DNA of 64,000 nucleotides from Nocardia sp. NBC_01329 (GTDB lineage Bacteria; Actinomycetota; Actinomycetes; Mycobacteriales; Mycobacteriaceae). Below, one piece after another: positions 36,118-45,566 of the stretch. The position numbers and the translations under genes are program-made. The stretch is from the NCBI RefSeq assembly GCF_035956715.1, contig NZ_CP108381.1, positions 3,410,001 to 3,474,000 of the forward strand. Reading direction: 5' to 3'. The notes beneath the pieces were generated by a model, which worked only from the letters and a program-made list of their open reading frames with translations, ran no database searches and had not been told where the DNA came from. Position 1 is the first letter of the stretch; each line of letters starts with the position of its first letter.

Positions 36118-36561
36118 ATGAGCAACCTCTCGAACGAGCACGAACTGATCCGACTCACCGACAGCTATATCGCCCTGTGGAACGAAGCCGACCCGGAGAT
36201 CAGGCGCGAACGGCTGCGGGAGCTGTGGTCCGACGACGGTGTACAGGTTCTGGTGAATCCGCCCCAGGGGATGCGGGAGGCACTGGCGACTCTCGCGGTG
36301 CCGCTGCCGTCCGTCGAGATCCGGGGCCGCGCCGCCATGGAGGGACGGGTGCGCGCCGCGTACGAGATGTTCGTCGCGCCCGGCGAGAACGAGTTCGCAC
36401 CGGGCGGACCCGCGATGCGCCTCGCCGGGAACCTGATCGGGATCGCCTGGCGCATGGTCGCCACGAAGGACGGGGCGGTGACAGGTGGCGGATACGATGT
36501 CGTGCTCGTCGGCGACGACGGCCGGATCCGCTGGGATCACCAGTACGTCGGCGTCTCGTAG
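36118..36561 (+). CDS. SnoaL/NTF2-like protein
   Basis: Small alpha+beta barrel protein (147 aa) of the SnoaL-like/NTF2 superfamily: LTDSYIALWNEADPEIRRER, LRELWSDDGV and GRIRWDHQYVGVS are typical first-helix and last-strand patterns. Members are isomerases, hydrolases or binding proteins for small polar or aromatic molecules; the substrate is unknown. Divergent from the XRE regulator with a shared palindrome, so probably its target. Confidence 0.85.
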   Translation: MSNLSNEHELIRLTDSYIALWNEADPEIRRERLRELWSDDGVQVLVNPPQGMREALATLAVPLPSVEIRGRAAMEGRVRAAYEMFVAPGENEFAPGGPAMRLAGNLIGIAWRMVATKDGAVTGGGYDVVLVGDDGRIRWDHQYVGVS

Positions 36562-36581
36562 CGTCTCGGATGCCCGGCCGG

Positions 36582-36614
36582 GCCCGGCGGCGCAGCCGAC
36601 GCGACCCGCCGGGC
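36582..36614. terminator. Probable bidirectional terminator hairpin
   Basis: GCCCGGCGG and CCGCCGGGC form a 9-bp stem with a 15-base loop between the convergent SnoaL-like and MMPL genes. No T-run. Confidence 0.45.
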
Positions 36615-38695
36615 TACGGCCGCTGCTGCGCGAGTTCGGCGGGTGGTGTTCCGGGAGCGCTGCCGGTGAGACCGCTGGGCCACCACACCTTCGGGCCGAC
36701 GAGCGCGAACAGGGCGGGAATGACGACGGTACGCACCAGGAACGTATCGAGCACGATCCCGATACCGACGATGATGCCGAGCTGGGTGAGCGTGATCAGC
36801 GGTAGGACGCCCAGCACACAGAACACCGCGGCGAGCACGATACCGGCGCTGGTGATCACCGCACCGGTCGCCGAGACCGCGCGGACCATACCGTCGACGG
36901 TGCCGTGCCCCGGCGTCTCCTCACGTGCTCTGGTGACCAGGAAGATGGTGTAGTCGATCCCCAGCGCCACCAGGAACAGGAAGGCGAACAGCGGTACGGT
37001 CGTATCGAGTGCGGGAAAACCGAAGAGGTGGGTGCTCACCAGACTGCCCAGGCCCAGTGCCGCCAGCGCGCTGAGGACGGTGACACCGATGAGCAGGACC
37101 GCGGCGGGCAGCGCGCGCAGCAGGATGAGCAGCACCGTGAACACCACCACCAGGATGAGCGGTATCACCAGCAGTTGATCGTGGCGGGCGGCGTCGCGGG
37201 TATCGAGTGCTTTCGCGTCGCTTCCGCCCACCATGGCCTCGGCGCCGGGAATTCCGGACAGCGTCGTACGCAACTGTTCGATCGTGGTGTAGGCCTTCTC
37301 GGATTCGGGGGCCGCCTCGAGGGTCACCATCCACCGGTCCACCCCGTTGTGACTGCCGCTGGGCACTACGCCGGAGACACCCGGGGCGGTCTCCAGCGCG
37401 GGCCGGACCGCCGCCGCGGCGCTGTGCTCGGTGAGTACGACGGTCGGATCGGAGGCACCCGAGGGGAAATGGGCGGCCAGAGTGTCCAGACCGTCGACCG
37501 ATTCGGCGCGCACCCGGAACTGCTCGGTCTGCGAGAGCCCGATATCGGCGCCGGTCAGGCCCGCTGCGAAGACGAACAGGAGTGCGATCGCCGCGCCCGC
37601 GACCACCGCGGGCCGGGCCACCACGCGGGTGGCGATCCGATGCCACACCCCGTGGGCCGCGGTGCCGTCGGCACTCGCCTGCGGAACGAAGGGCCAGAAG
37701 ATCTTCCGGCCGCACAGTGCCAGCGCGGGCGGGAGCGCCAGCAGAACGAACACCACCGCGACCAGCAGTCCGGCGGCGGCCATGAGCCCGAGCGAGCGAG
37801 TGTTGGGCAGTGTCGCGAGCAGCAGTGTGCAGAGCGCGAGCACCACGGTCACATTGCTGGCGAGGATCGCCGGACCGGCGCGTCGCACAGCCTCGCGCAG
37901 GGCACTGCGGTGATCGCTGTGCCCGTGCAACTCGTCGCGATAGCGCGAGACGAGCAGTAGCGCGTAGTTGGTTCCCGCGCCGAAGACCAGCACGCTGGTG
38001 ATACCCGAGGTCGACCCGTCGAAAGAAAGGTCGGTGATCCGGGCCAGTGCCGTGCCGACGCTGGTGGCTGTCCGGTCGGCCAGGCCGATCACGAGCAGCG
38101 GCACCAGCCACAGCACCGGCGAGCGGTAGGTGATGATCAGCAGCAGTGCGACCACCAGTGCGGTGACGGCGAGCAGAGTCACATCGGCGCCGGCGAATGA
38201 GTTCGCGATATCGGCGCCGAAGGCCGGACCACCGGTGATCTGCACGGTCAGCCCGGGCGGCGCGCTCTGCGCCGCCGATGCACGCAGCCGATCGATCTCG
38301 GCGGTGAGATCCTCGCCGCTCAGATCGGACGAGACCGCCGCGCGGCCGAGCGCCGCCTTACCGTCCGGCGCGACCACGAGCGTGTCCGCATCCGTCCCGG
38401 AGACCTCTCGAACGGTTGTCTCGGCTGCGGCGCGGTCGGCATCGGTGAGTTCGGCGCCGTCGGTCCGGGTGATCACCAGGATCGCCGGCGCGTCGCGGCC
38501 ACCCGGGAACTCCGCCATCGCGGCTTCGACCTTCGCGGCTTCGGAGTTCTGGGGTAGCGAGGTCGGTGCCTGTCCGGCGTCGTCGTTCGCGCCCACGCCC
38601 ACGATCACCGCGCAGGCGGCGGCGAGGACGGCGAGGAGCAGTACCCATGAGCGGCGGCCGGTGACCACGGCGGCAAAGCGTTCCCAGGCGTTCAC
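36614..38695 (-). CDS. MMPL/RND-family transporter
   Basis: Membrane protein of 693 aa with two repeats, each a large extracytoplasmic domain followed by a block of membrane helices (for example VTLLAVTALVVALLLIITYR, and later LFAFLFLVALGIDYTIFLVT). The MMPL motifs GTNYALLLVSRYRDELHGH and GIDYTIFLVTRAREETPGHG place the conserved Asp-Tyr pairs used for proton coupling; the first repeat has Asn instead of Asp (GTNYAL). GTG 38695 was preferred because residues before it look unconserved and overlap the operator. Divergent from a MarR-type regulator, so an induced drug or lipid exporter is likely. Confidence 0.9.
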   Translation of the reverse strand: MNAWERFAAVVTGRRSWVLLLAVLAAACAVIVGVGANDDAGQAPTSLPQNSEAAKVEAAMAEFPGGRDAPAILVITRTDGAELTDADRAAAETTVREVSGTDADTLVVAPDGKAALGRAAVSSDLSGEDLTAEIDRLRASAAQSAPPGLTVQITGGPAFGADIANSFAGADVTLLAVTALVVALLLIITYRSPVLWLVPLLVIGLADRTATSVGTALARITDLSFDGSTSGITSVLVFGAGTNYALLLVSRYRDELHGHSDHRSALREAVRRAGPAILASNVTVVLALCTLLLATLPNTRSLGLMAAAGLLVAVVFVLLALPPALALCGRKIFWPFVPQASADGTAAHGVWHRIATRVVARPAVVAGAAIALLFVFAAGLTGADIGLSQTEQFRVRAESVDGLDTLAAHFPSGASDPTVVLTEHSAAAAVRPALETAPGVSGVVPSGSHNGVDRWMVTLEAAPESEKAYTTIEQLRTTLSGIPGAEAMVGGSDAKALDTRDAARHDQLLVIPLILVVVFTVLLILLRALPAAVLLIGVTVLSALAALGLGSLVSTHLFGFPALDTTVPLFAFLFLVALGIDYTIFLVTRAREETPGHGTVDGMVRAVSATGAVITSAGIVLAAVFCVLGVLPLITLTQLGIIVGIGIVLDTFLVRTVVIPALFALVGPKVWWPSGLTGSAPGTPPAELAQQRP

Positions 38696-38704
38696 ACCGG
38701 AGAC

Positions 38705-38723
38705 TATTTCAGAAACTGAAATA
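38705..38723. promoter_or_regulatory. 19-bp palindrome, probable MarR operator
   Basis: TATTTCAG-AAA-CTGAAATA has perfect 8-bp arms around a three-base centre. It lies in the 94-bp region between the divergent MMPL exporter and MarR-type regulator genes, ten bases from the exporter GTG. Arm length and spacing are typical for MarR dimers. Confidence 0.75.
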
Positions 38724-38789
38724 ATCGGCAATCCCGGCACCCGTGGCACCTACACTCTTGCGAGCGGGATCAGGGAAAGGACGTCGCAG

Positions 38790-39302
38790 GTGACAAACGA
38801 ACCGTCGGAGGAGCAGAGCACCGCTGTCCGAGACCACGCCGAAACCGAGATCGCCACCGATATCCGCGCGCTCACCGCGGTATCCGAACAGATCGGGCAC
38901 CTGTTCGCCCATTCGCATTCCCTGCGCAGCAACGATTTCCGGGCCCTCATGCATATCGCCACCGCCGAAGCCGAACGGCGGCCGCTCACCGCCGGGCAGC
39001 TCCGCGAACTCATGGGCCTGTCCTCGGCGGCCATCACGTATCTGGTGGAACGGATGATCGCCTCCGGCCATATCCGGCGCGAAACCGATCCCGGCGACCG
39101 CCGGCGGGTACTACTGCACTACTCCGACCACGGTATGTCGGTGGCCGGCGAATTCTTCCGCCCGCTGGGCCGGCAGACCCGCGCGGCGCTGGCCGAGTTG
39201 CCGACCACCGATCTCGCCGCCGCCCACCGGGTGCTCGGCGCCGTCGTCTCCGCGATGCGCGACCACCATCTCGCGCTCACCCAGCAATCGATCGATGGGT
39301 AA
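38790..39302 (+). CDS. MarR-family transcriptional regulator
   Basis: Winged helix regulator of 170 aa: dimerisation helices at the N-terminus (IATDIRALTAVSEQIGHLFA), recognition region LRELMGLSSAAITYLVERMI, wing ETDPGDRRRVLLHYSDHG and a C-terminal dimer helix. GTG 38790 is preceded by GGAAAGGA. Likely represses the divergent MMPL exporter and itself through the palindrome at 38705-38723; the inducing ligand is unknown. Confidence 0.9.
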   Translation: MTNEPSEEQSTAVRDHAETEIATDIRALTAVSEQIGHLFAHSHSLRSNDFRALMHIATAEAERRPLTAGQLRELMGLSSAAITYLVERMIASGHIRRETDPGDRRRVLLHYSDHGMSVAGEFFRPLGRQTRAALAELPTTDLAAAHRVLGAVVSAMRDHHLALTQQSIDG

Positions 39303-39438
39303 CCGACAGGGCGAGCCGCGGAACTTTCGTGCATATTGCCGCGGACCCCGGGTACCACGCCCGGCGACCCGTGGTCGACCAGCATCTGATCGCCCCGGCC
39401 GCGCGCGGGTATACGGCCGGGCAGACAGGAGGTGTGTC

Positions 39439-39695
39439 ATGCCGAAGGAATGGACCGACAAACAGGAACGGCAGTACGAGCACGTCAAGGATTCGGCGAA
39501 AGATCGAGGAGCCAGTACGAAGCGAGCGAAGGAAATCGGTGCGCGGACCGTCAACAAGAACCGCGCCCAGGCCGGTCGGACCAACCCAAGGGCCGCACAC
39601 GCGACCAGCTGTACAACGAAGCGAAGAGCCGCAACATCAAGGGCCGCTCGAAGATGTCCAAGAAAGAGCTGACCGAGGCGCTGGGCGGGTCGTAG
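39439..39695 (+). pseudogene. Frameshifted small basic protein gene
   Basis: ATG 39439 has a perfect AGGAGG site and encodes MPKEWTDKQERQYEHVKDSA and RAKEIGARTVNKNRAQAGRT, the N-terminus of a widespread small protein often labelled plasmid stabilisation or Rho-N-like. From about 39,580 the conserved C-terminus (GRTRDQLYNEAKSRNIKGRS, then KMSKKELTEALGGS) is found in the -1 frame, ending at 39695. The linker between the halves is also short for the family. As written, translation would run on in the wrong frame to 39672. It is a genuine frameshift, a sequencing error or, less likely, programmed frameshifting. Confidence 0.75.
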
Positions 39696-39737
39696 GCCGA
39701 GGGGCGCTGTTGCCCGGCCGGACTTCCGGGTCACCGT

Positions 39738-41318
39738 TCACCTGCCCGGCCCGAGATCGAGGCGCCGAGTGACGCGGTCCACCAGATCCGGGGGCATACC
39801 GGGTTCGCGCCGGGCGGCTTGCGCCTCGCGGCGACCTGCTTCGGTCACCTCGGCCCGGATACGGCCGACCGCGGCCGCCATCCGCGCGTCGCGTTCTGTC
39901 TGGGCGCGAGCGTCCTGATCGGCCGCCTCCGGATCCGCTCGGGCCAGCCGCCGCCGGATGCCCTCGCGGAGCCGCTCGTAGAGCTCGTCGGGCACGTGCT
40001 CGGCCTCGGAAAGTTGTTTCAGGCGGGCCAGCTCGGCCTCGGCCACCCGTTCCCACAGTTGCCGCTCGAGCCGGCGTTCAGCGCGGGTATCGGCGTGCAC
40101 ACCGGTGAGCCGGACGACGAGGGGCAGGGTCGGCCCCTGGACGAGCAGCGTGAACAGTACGACCGCGAACGCGGTGAACAGAATCTGGGTGCGGCCCGGA
40201 AAATCCGCGCCCGCCTCCGTCGACAGGGGGATGGCCAGGGCCAGCGCCACCGTGGCCACTCCGCGCATACCGGTCCACCAGGTCACGACGGTTTCCCGCC
40301 AGGTGTAGGGCTCGTCGGTGTCCTCGTCGCGCCGAAGCCTCCCGCGCAACCACCAGGTCGCCATGAGCCAGACCAGGCGCAGCACCACCACCACGGCCAG
40401 CACAGCACCCGCGCCCCCGAGCAGTTGCGGCCAGCTGTCCCCGGTGGCCGCGAGCACCGCACTCAGCTCCAACCCGATGAGACCGAAGGCGAAACCGCTG
40501 ATGAGCAGCTCGGTGATCTCCCAGAACGAATCGCCGACCACTCGGTAGTCGGCGTCACCGAATGCGGTGACGGCGTCGGTCAGGTAGAGCGCGCACACCA
40601 GCACCGACAGCACCCCGGATCCGCCCCAGGACTCCGCCAGTCCATACGCCGCGAAGGGCAGCAGCAGGCTCAGCGCGACCTGCTGGCCGGCCTCGGCCAG
40701 ATAGCGGGTGAGCCGGCTGCCGACCCTGCCCAGCACCAACCCGACCGCCACGGCGACCACCGCCGACACCACGAACTCCAGCGCAGCGCGCGGCGCCGAG
40801 AACTGCCCGGTGAGTACCGCCTGTATCGCGACGGTGTAGACGACGATCGCGGTGACATCGTTGAACAGGCCCTCCCCGCCGAGGACCACCACCAGGCGGC
40901 GTGGCAATCCGAGCCGCCCGGCCAGCGCGGTCGCCGCGACCGGATCCGGTGGTGCGACAATCGCGCCGAGCACGACGGCCGCGGCCACCGGCAGAGCGGG
41001 GTACCACGCGTGGAACACCACCGCGACCGCCGCCGCGGTCGCCAGGACCAGTCCGACGGCCCGCAGCACGATGGGTTCCCAGCTCTCCGCGAACTGCCGC
41101 CACGAGGTACGCCGGGCCGCCGCGTACAGCAGCGGGGGCAGGACGAGCGGCAGGATCAGATGCGACGGCACCGCGATCTGCGGTACGAACGGCACCAGCG
41201 CCAGAGCGCAACCGAACAGCGTCATCAGGACCGCGGACGCGATACCGATCCGGCGCCCGATCGCCTCGGCGAGCACCGCGGCGAACAGGATCACGAATGT
41301 CAGCACCAACTGGTCCAT
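39738..41318 (-). CDS. Na+/H+ antiporter (CPA1/NhaP type)
   Basis: Monovalent cation/proton antiporter of 526 aa with about 12 membrane helices. Family motifs include VVLGAIVAPPDPVAATALAG, VLGGEGLFNDVTAIVVYTVA with the conserved ND pair, and WWTGMRGVATVALALAIPLS. The C-terminal 110 residues are a charged, helical cytoplasmic tail (LKQLSEAEHVPDELYERLRE). ATG 41318 begins directly at the first helix (MDQLVLTFVILFAAVLAEAI); ATG 41339 is an alternative. Confidence 0.9.
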   Translation of the reverse strand: MDQLVLTFVILFAAVLAEAIGRRIGIASAVLMTLFGCALALVPFVPQIAVPSHLILPLVLPPLLYAAARRTSWRQFAESWEPIVLRAVGLVLATAAAVAVVFHAWYPALPVAAAVVLGAIVAPPDPVAATALAGRLGLPRRLVVVLGGEGLFNDVTAIVVYTVAIQAVLTGQFSAPRAALEFVVSAVVAVAVGLVLGRVGSRLTRYLAEAGQQVALSLLLPFAAYGLAESWGGSGVLSVLVCALYLTDAVTAFGDADYRVVGDSFWEITELLISGFAFGLIGLELSAVLAATGDSWPQLLGGAGAVLAVVVVLRLVWLMATWWLRGRLRRDEDTDEPYTWRETVVTWWTGMRGVATVALALAIPLSTEAGADFPGRTQILFTAFAVVLFTLLVQGPTLPLVVRLTGVHADTRAERRLERQLWERVAEAELARLKQLSEAEHVPDELYERLREGIRRRLARADPEAADQDARAQTERDARMAAAVGRIRAEVTEAGRREAQAARREPGMPPDLVDRVTRRLDLGPGR

Positions 41319-41786
41319 GGCGGTCCAGTCTGCTGCCATCGGCCGCTTCGGGTCGCACGCAATGCCGGGTACGCGCCGGATCGGCCGATCGCGGGCGCCG
41401 GCCGCCGCTTCACTCGGCCGAGGAACCCACCGTCCGGAAGGCCGGACGATCGCCGATGTCTGCCGAAATACTCCGCTATCGATGTGCCCGGCCGAGAGGT
41501 TCGCCGGGAACCACCGGGTATACGTGGACCGACACCGGCGGCCTGTGGCCGGAGCCGAGGTGATCACACCGCGATTTCGGAAGTACGGCAAACAGATTCA
41601 GGCGCCCGCGGGTAGTGGCGGAGCGGGAACTCACCGACCCGCACGACTCGAATAACCTGTCCCCCAAGTTATCTCGCGGCAAAACGGCAACCGAACAATC
41701 AGTTGTCCCGGCGAACGACTTCGGGGCACACTTTAGGTGACGACGTTCGGCGCGCCGATCGAACGCGGGGGCGAGGGACACGGAAT
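41319..41786. other. 468-bp region before the SCO2524 cassette
   Basis: No convincing gene. It separates the antiporter from the four-gene cassette and probably carries the cassette promoter in its AT-richer right part, around 41,650-41,745. No clear palindrome or RNA gene seen. Confidence 0.5.
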
Positions 41787-43637
41787 ATGAGAATTCGGCC
41801 GCGGCAACAGCTGCTGGACCTGTGGCGGGCCGTGCTGGCCTGCTCCTACCGGGACGACACGTGGCGCTGGGGTGGCCGGGACGGCACCAATTCGATCAGC
41901 GACGCCGAACAGTTGCTGTGCCTGCTGTATCCGGCGACCGAACTCGAGGCGTTCGCCTTGGACCAACCCGACGATATGGCGATCGACGCCCGGCAGGCGC
42001 TCGACCCCTTCGGGGAGGAAACCCGCATCGGCGGCGCGCTGGTCGGTCTGCTCGAGGATTATCTGCAGCGCTATACCGGTCCCGACGGTCATCCGGATTT
42101 CGCGGCCGGCTCCTATCTCCGCGCGGCCGGTGATCGCCGGCCCACCGACGCCCAGCTCGCGCTGGATATCGTCGACTCCTATTCCATGTCGCTGAGTCTG
42201 TGCATCGCCGCACTGCGCTTCCTGCGTGGATTCCAGCGGTTCGTGGGCGGCGAGGTCCGGCGCGATGCCCGCCAGCTGAGCGAACGGATCCCGCTGGTGA
42301 TCGAGGCGGTCGGTACTCGCCTCACCGCGGCGATGGCGGGTCTGGTGCGCAGTTTCGTCATCCACACTCCCGAGCCGAAATCCGATGCCGGGCACGCGAT
42401 CCTGCATATGATCAACCAGAACCACGCCCCCGCCGACGAAGTGATCCGCCGCTTGTCCGCCCGGCTGGAACGGTTACGTGTCCAGGCCGCCAACGAAGTG
42501 CGGCTCAGTCAGACCACCGAGGTGGACGTCGCCGACGACGAGCGACTGTTCGAATGTGGCTGGGGTTGGGGCATCGTGCGCACCGCCGAACCGATCGAAT
42601 TCGTCCCCGGTGCCGCCGGGCAAGCCCCCGGCCATGCCGAACCGCGCCCCTACCTGTACTTCACCGCTGTCGCCCTGGACGGCATCATCGATCTCTCCTC
42701 GCAACGTATCCGGGAATTGGACCTGCTGACCGACGAACAGCGCAAACTCGCCGACGCCCTGCAGTTGCGATTCGAACTCGCCCGCAACTACTGGTCGACG
42801 GTGGCTCGATTCGGTGGCGGGCGCTGGCCGCTGGAAGATATTCCGTGGCGCACCTCCGACGGCGAGGAATCGGACTATTTCAGTTTGACCGTCACCGCCA
42901 TCCTGATCCAGGACCTCGTATACCGGGACAGCACCGAGGACCTGGCCCGGACGGTGGCCGTATTCGACCAGCTGGCGCGCCGCGGCCGGATCACCAGTCG
43001 CCTCACCGCCGGGGACGCGGCCGCGGTACTGCACTATCCGGGTGTCCGGTTGGGTCTGGCCGGTAGTGAGGAGATCGGCGGTGGCCCCGCCCTGGAATGG
43101 TATGTCCCCGATTTCGTGACATTGATGCTCAAACGCTGTCTGCAAGCGGCGCGCTTGCGCACCGATGTGGATACCCGGGACCAGCTGATGGCCCTCGCCG
43201 AAGCCGCCATGGAGCACCTCGACCAGCGCGTCCGGCGCGACGGACCGGCGGCCGGACTCTGGGACGATCCGGCGGCCCTGCTCGGACCGGCGCCGCAGGT
43301 TCCCGAGGGCCCGTCCTGGTTCGTCACCGAGCGGGTCATGGAATGCCTGGTGATCGCCTACGACACCTTCCGCGAACCGCCGCTGGCCCCCGCGACCATG
43401 GTCGCCCGTGCGGTCGATCTGCTGAGCGAGGCCGAGCATCTGCTCAACCAGGAAGAGCTCAAGGTCGGCGGAGACGATCTGACCCCGAAACAGGCTGCCG
43501 TGAACCGTATCCGGCAGTCGCTGGACCGGGCCCGCGGTGTGCTGCACGAGCGTCCCGGCACCGCCTACAGTCTGGCCACGCAGGCCCTGATCCAGCTCGA
43601 CGAACTGGCGTACGCGCGCCAGGACGCGACGCGGTGA
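41787..43637 (+). CDS. SCO2524 family protein
   Basis: Large uncharacterised protein (616 aa), recognised from its start MRIRPRQQLLDLWRA and the SISDAEQLLCLLYPATEL block, which match the actinobacterial SCO2524 family as I remember it. It is predicted mostly helical and soluble, with no signal peptide, membrane helix or catalytic motif I can identify. A C-terminal part rich in helices (VARAVDLLSEAEHLLNQEEL) could mediate assembly. First gene of a four-gene unit, 11 bp before the P-loop gene. The order here (2524, 2523, 2522, 2521) is collinear with Streptomyces. Function unknown. Confidence 0.85.
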   Translation: MRIRPRQQLLDLWRAVLACSYRDDTWRWGGRDGTNSISDAEQLLCLLYPATELEAFALDQPDDMAIDARQALDPFGEETRIGGALVGLLEDYLQRYTGPDGHPDFAAGSYLRAAGDRRPTDAQLALDIVDSYSMSLSLCIAALRFLRGFQRFVGGEVRRDARQLSERIPLVIEAVGTRLTAAMAGLVRSFVIHTPEPKSDAGHAILHMINQNHAPADEVIRRLSARLERLRVQAANEVRLSQTTEVDVADDERLFECGWGWGIVRTAEPIEFVPGAAGQAPGHAEPRPYLYFTAVALDGIIDLSSQRIRELDLLTDEQRKLADALQLRFELARNYWSTVARFGGGRWPLEDIPWRTSDGEESDYFSLTVTAILIQDLVYRDSTEDLARTVAVFDQLARRGRITSRLTAGDAAAVLHYPGVRLGLAGSEEIGGGPALEWYVPDFVTLMLKRCLQAARLRTDVDTRDQLMALAEAAMEHLDQRVRRDGPAAGLWDDPAALLGPAPQVPEGPSWFVTERVMECLVIAYDTFREPPLAPATMVARAVDLLSEAEHLLNQEELKVGGDDLTPKQAAVNRIRQSLDRARGVLHERPGTAYSLATQALIQLDELAYARQDATR

Positions 43638-43648
43638 GGGTGGCGTAG

Positions 43649-44563
43649 ATGCTCGTTTTCTCCACATCCGACAAGGGCGGCACCGGACGTTCGGTGACGA
43701 GCAGCAATGTCGCGTACCGGTTGTGCATGTCGGGTCGCAATGTCGCCTATGTGGACTTCGATTTCGGGTCCCCGACGGCCGGGGCGCTGTTCGAGATCAG
43801 CACCGTCGAACGCGGCATCGTCGACGGCGGTGTGCACTCGTATCTGCTCGGCCAGACCGGTACCGCGGCCCGGGTCGACGTCGGTACCGCCACCGACCGC
43901 TCGGAACTCAAACGGGTCGCTCCCCGCTCCGGACGGCTGGTCCTGTTCCCGGGCGACGAGGGCGGAGCCGAATTCCTCACCGCCGACGACGCGGTGGTGA
44001 CGCGCTGCGCGGAACTGCTGGTGGCGCTGGAACAGGAGTTCCGCGTGGTGGTGGTCGATCTGAGCGCCGGCCGATCGGTCGCCTTGGAGATCGCCCTGCA
44101 GGCGACCGCGCTCCCGCAACTGCGCCGCCGGACGGCGCGCTGGCTGATCTTCCACCGCTGGACGCGCCAGCACATCCTGGCCGCCGCCGGCCTGGTCCAC
44201 GGACCGCACGGCCTCCTGCAGACCGGCGCCGCCTGCGGCCACGACCCGGATGAACTACTCGGCTCGACCCGCTATATCCGGACCGCCGTACCGGCCGCCG
44301 ATTCGCATCTCACCGCGCAGCGCGCGGCGCAGGCGGCGTGGCTACAGGAACAAGATGTCGCACTGCGGCGGCTGGCCACCGCCAACCGCCTCGGTTCGAC
44401 CGCCGTACTGGGTGCCACACCGATGGAACCGGTGCTGCAGTGGCGCGAACAGTTGATCCTCGACAGCGATGTCAACGCCCACATCGCCAACCACGAAACC
44501 GCGCAGGCCTACACCGAACTCGCGCGCCGTCTCGTGGACGTCGCCAGCTGGGAGAGGCTCTAG
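43649..44563 (+). CDS. SCO2523 family variant P-loop protein
   Basis: ParA/MinD-like protein of 304 aa. The deviant Walker A is SDKGGTGRSV: the signature Lys9 is kept, but the phosphate-binding lysine of GKT/GKS is Arg14. VAYVDFDFGSPTAGALFEIS resembles the Switch I/Walker A-prime region, and FRVVVVDLSAGRS the Walker B. These features suggest a nucleotide-binding, perhaps non-hydrolysing, spatial or assembly factor. It is joined by the shared operon to the other three cassette genes; its stop is directly followed by the next ATG. Function unknown. Confidence 0.88.
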   Translation: MLVFSTSDKGGTGRSVTSSNVAYRLCMSGRNVAYVDFDFGSPTAGALFEISTVERGIVDGGVHSYLLGQTGTAARVDVGTATDRSELKRVAPRSGRLVLFPGDEGGAEFLTADDAVVTRCAELLVALEQEFRVVVVDLSAGRSVALEIALQATALPQLRRRTARWLIFHRWTRQHILAAAGLVHGPHGLLQTGAACGHDPDELLGSTRYIRTAVPAADSHLTAQRAAQAAWLQEQDVALRRLATANRLGSTAVLGATPMEPVLQWREQLILDSDVNAHIANHETAQAYTELARRLVDVASWERL

Positions 44564-45565
44564 ATGCGGGACAGGCAGATCTACACCGAGGCCACCGAAC
44601 AGCCCTGGGTCGCCCCGGTTCCCTTGTCACATCTGTCGATCGAGGTCGGGCACTTCTATCTCAACGACCTGCTCGGCGATCTCGAGCGGGTGAAGGAGGA
44701 GTTCCGCCGGATAGTGCCGCTGGTCACGGCGTTCACCGAATCGGCTCGGGTCCGGTTCGGTCCGCAGGTCCGGGTCAGCACCTGCTATCTGATCGACGAC
44801 TACTTCCAACCCGGTACCGATCCGGCGGAGGTGCTGGGCAAACTGCTTACCGCCGCCACCGAATCCGGGCTGACCATCGACTATCTCGCGCGCGAGTCGG
44901 GTTGCTGGCAGACCTCACAGTTCATGGACGGGGTCCCTCTCGGCGAGCCGATACCGGTCGCCGAGGTGGTGGCCGCGCGGATCGTCGCCGAACCGGCGCC
45001 ACCCGATACCGGACGTCGGCCACCTACCGCTCAGTCGGGGTGGCTGTGCAACGGGCGCCGGTCCTCCGAACACGAACCGGCGCAGGCCATGCGCGGCCGT
45101 ACCTTCGAACCGCCCGAGGAGTTCGGGCGGCGCGAACACTCGATCTTCCTCGATGTGCAGTTGTGGAGCACTCAGGTCGCCGACGGTATCGCGGTGACCC
45201 GCTGGTCGTGTCCGTTCCTGGCCGCGGTGTGGCATCTGCTGCGGCTGGGGATGCTGCGATATCACGGGGCCGCCGTGGTGGATCCACAACAGTGGGACGG
45301 CCAACCGTGGCCACGCCGTTGGCACGAGGTACCGCCGGTGGTGCAGCTGAATCCGGAGGCCGCGCCGTTCGCGGCCTACCAGACCCTGTCGATGCTGCCC
45401 AAACGCTATCTCGGTATCGAACACGCGGTGCGGCTGGTGCTCGATCATCTCGATCTGGACGAGGATGTGCTCGCGCAGACCATCGCGGCCGGCGCCGCGG
45501 AGGGTGTCGTCGTATCGCGCAAGATCAGCGAGCGGCTGTCCCACCTGCTGCTCGACGGGTCCTGA
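44564..45565 (+). CDS. SCO2522 family protein
   Basis: Uncharacterised 333-aa protein, recognised by PLSHLSIEVGHFYLNDL, RVSTCYLIDDYF and SGLTIDYLARESGCWQ, which fit SCO2522. It has conserved aromatic and Cys residues and a C-terminal SCPFLAAVWHLLRLGMLRY block. The TCYLIDDYF and DYLARESGC segments give a pattern of Asp residues that could bind metal, but no known active site is evident. The ATG follows the P-loop gene stop without a gap and its own stop lies one base before the next ATG, so the genes are tightly coupled. Confidence 0.85.
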   Translation: MRDRQIYTEATEQPWVAPVPLSHLSIEVGHFYLNDLLGDLERVKEEFRRIVPLVTAFTESARVRFGPQVRVSTCYLIDDYFQPGTDPAEVLGKLLTAATESGLTIDYLARESGCWQTSQFMDGVPLGEPIPVAEVVAARIVAEPAPPDTGRRPPTAQSGWLCNGRRSSEHEPAQAMRGRTFEPPEEFGRREHSIFLDVQLWSTQVADGIAVTRWSCPFLAAVWHLLRLGMLRYHGAAVVDPQQWDGQPWPRRWHEVPPVVQLNPEAAPFAAYQTLSMLPKRYLGIEHAVRLVLDHLDLDEDVLAQTIAAGAAEGVVVSRKISERLSHLLLDGS

Positions 45566-45566
45566 T

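Noticed and set aside
38130..38789. Open frame leading into the MarR gene
   Set aside because: It overlaps the MMPL transporter on the opposite strand and crosses the operator palindrome; the ribosome-binding site supports GTG 38790.
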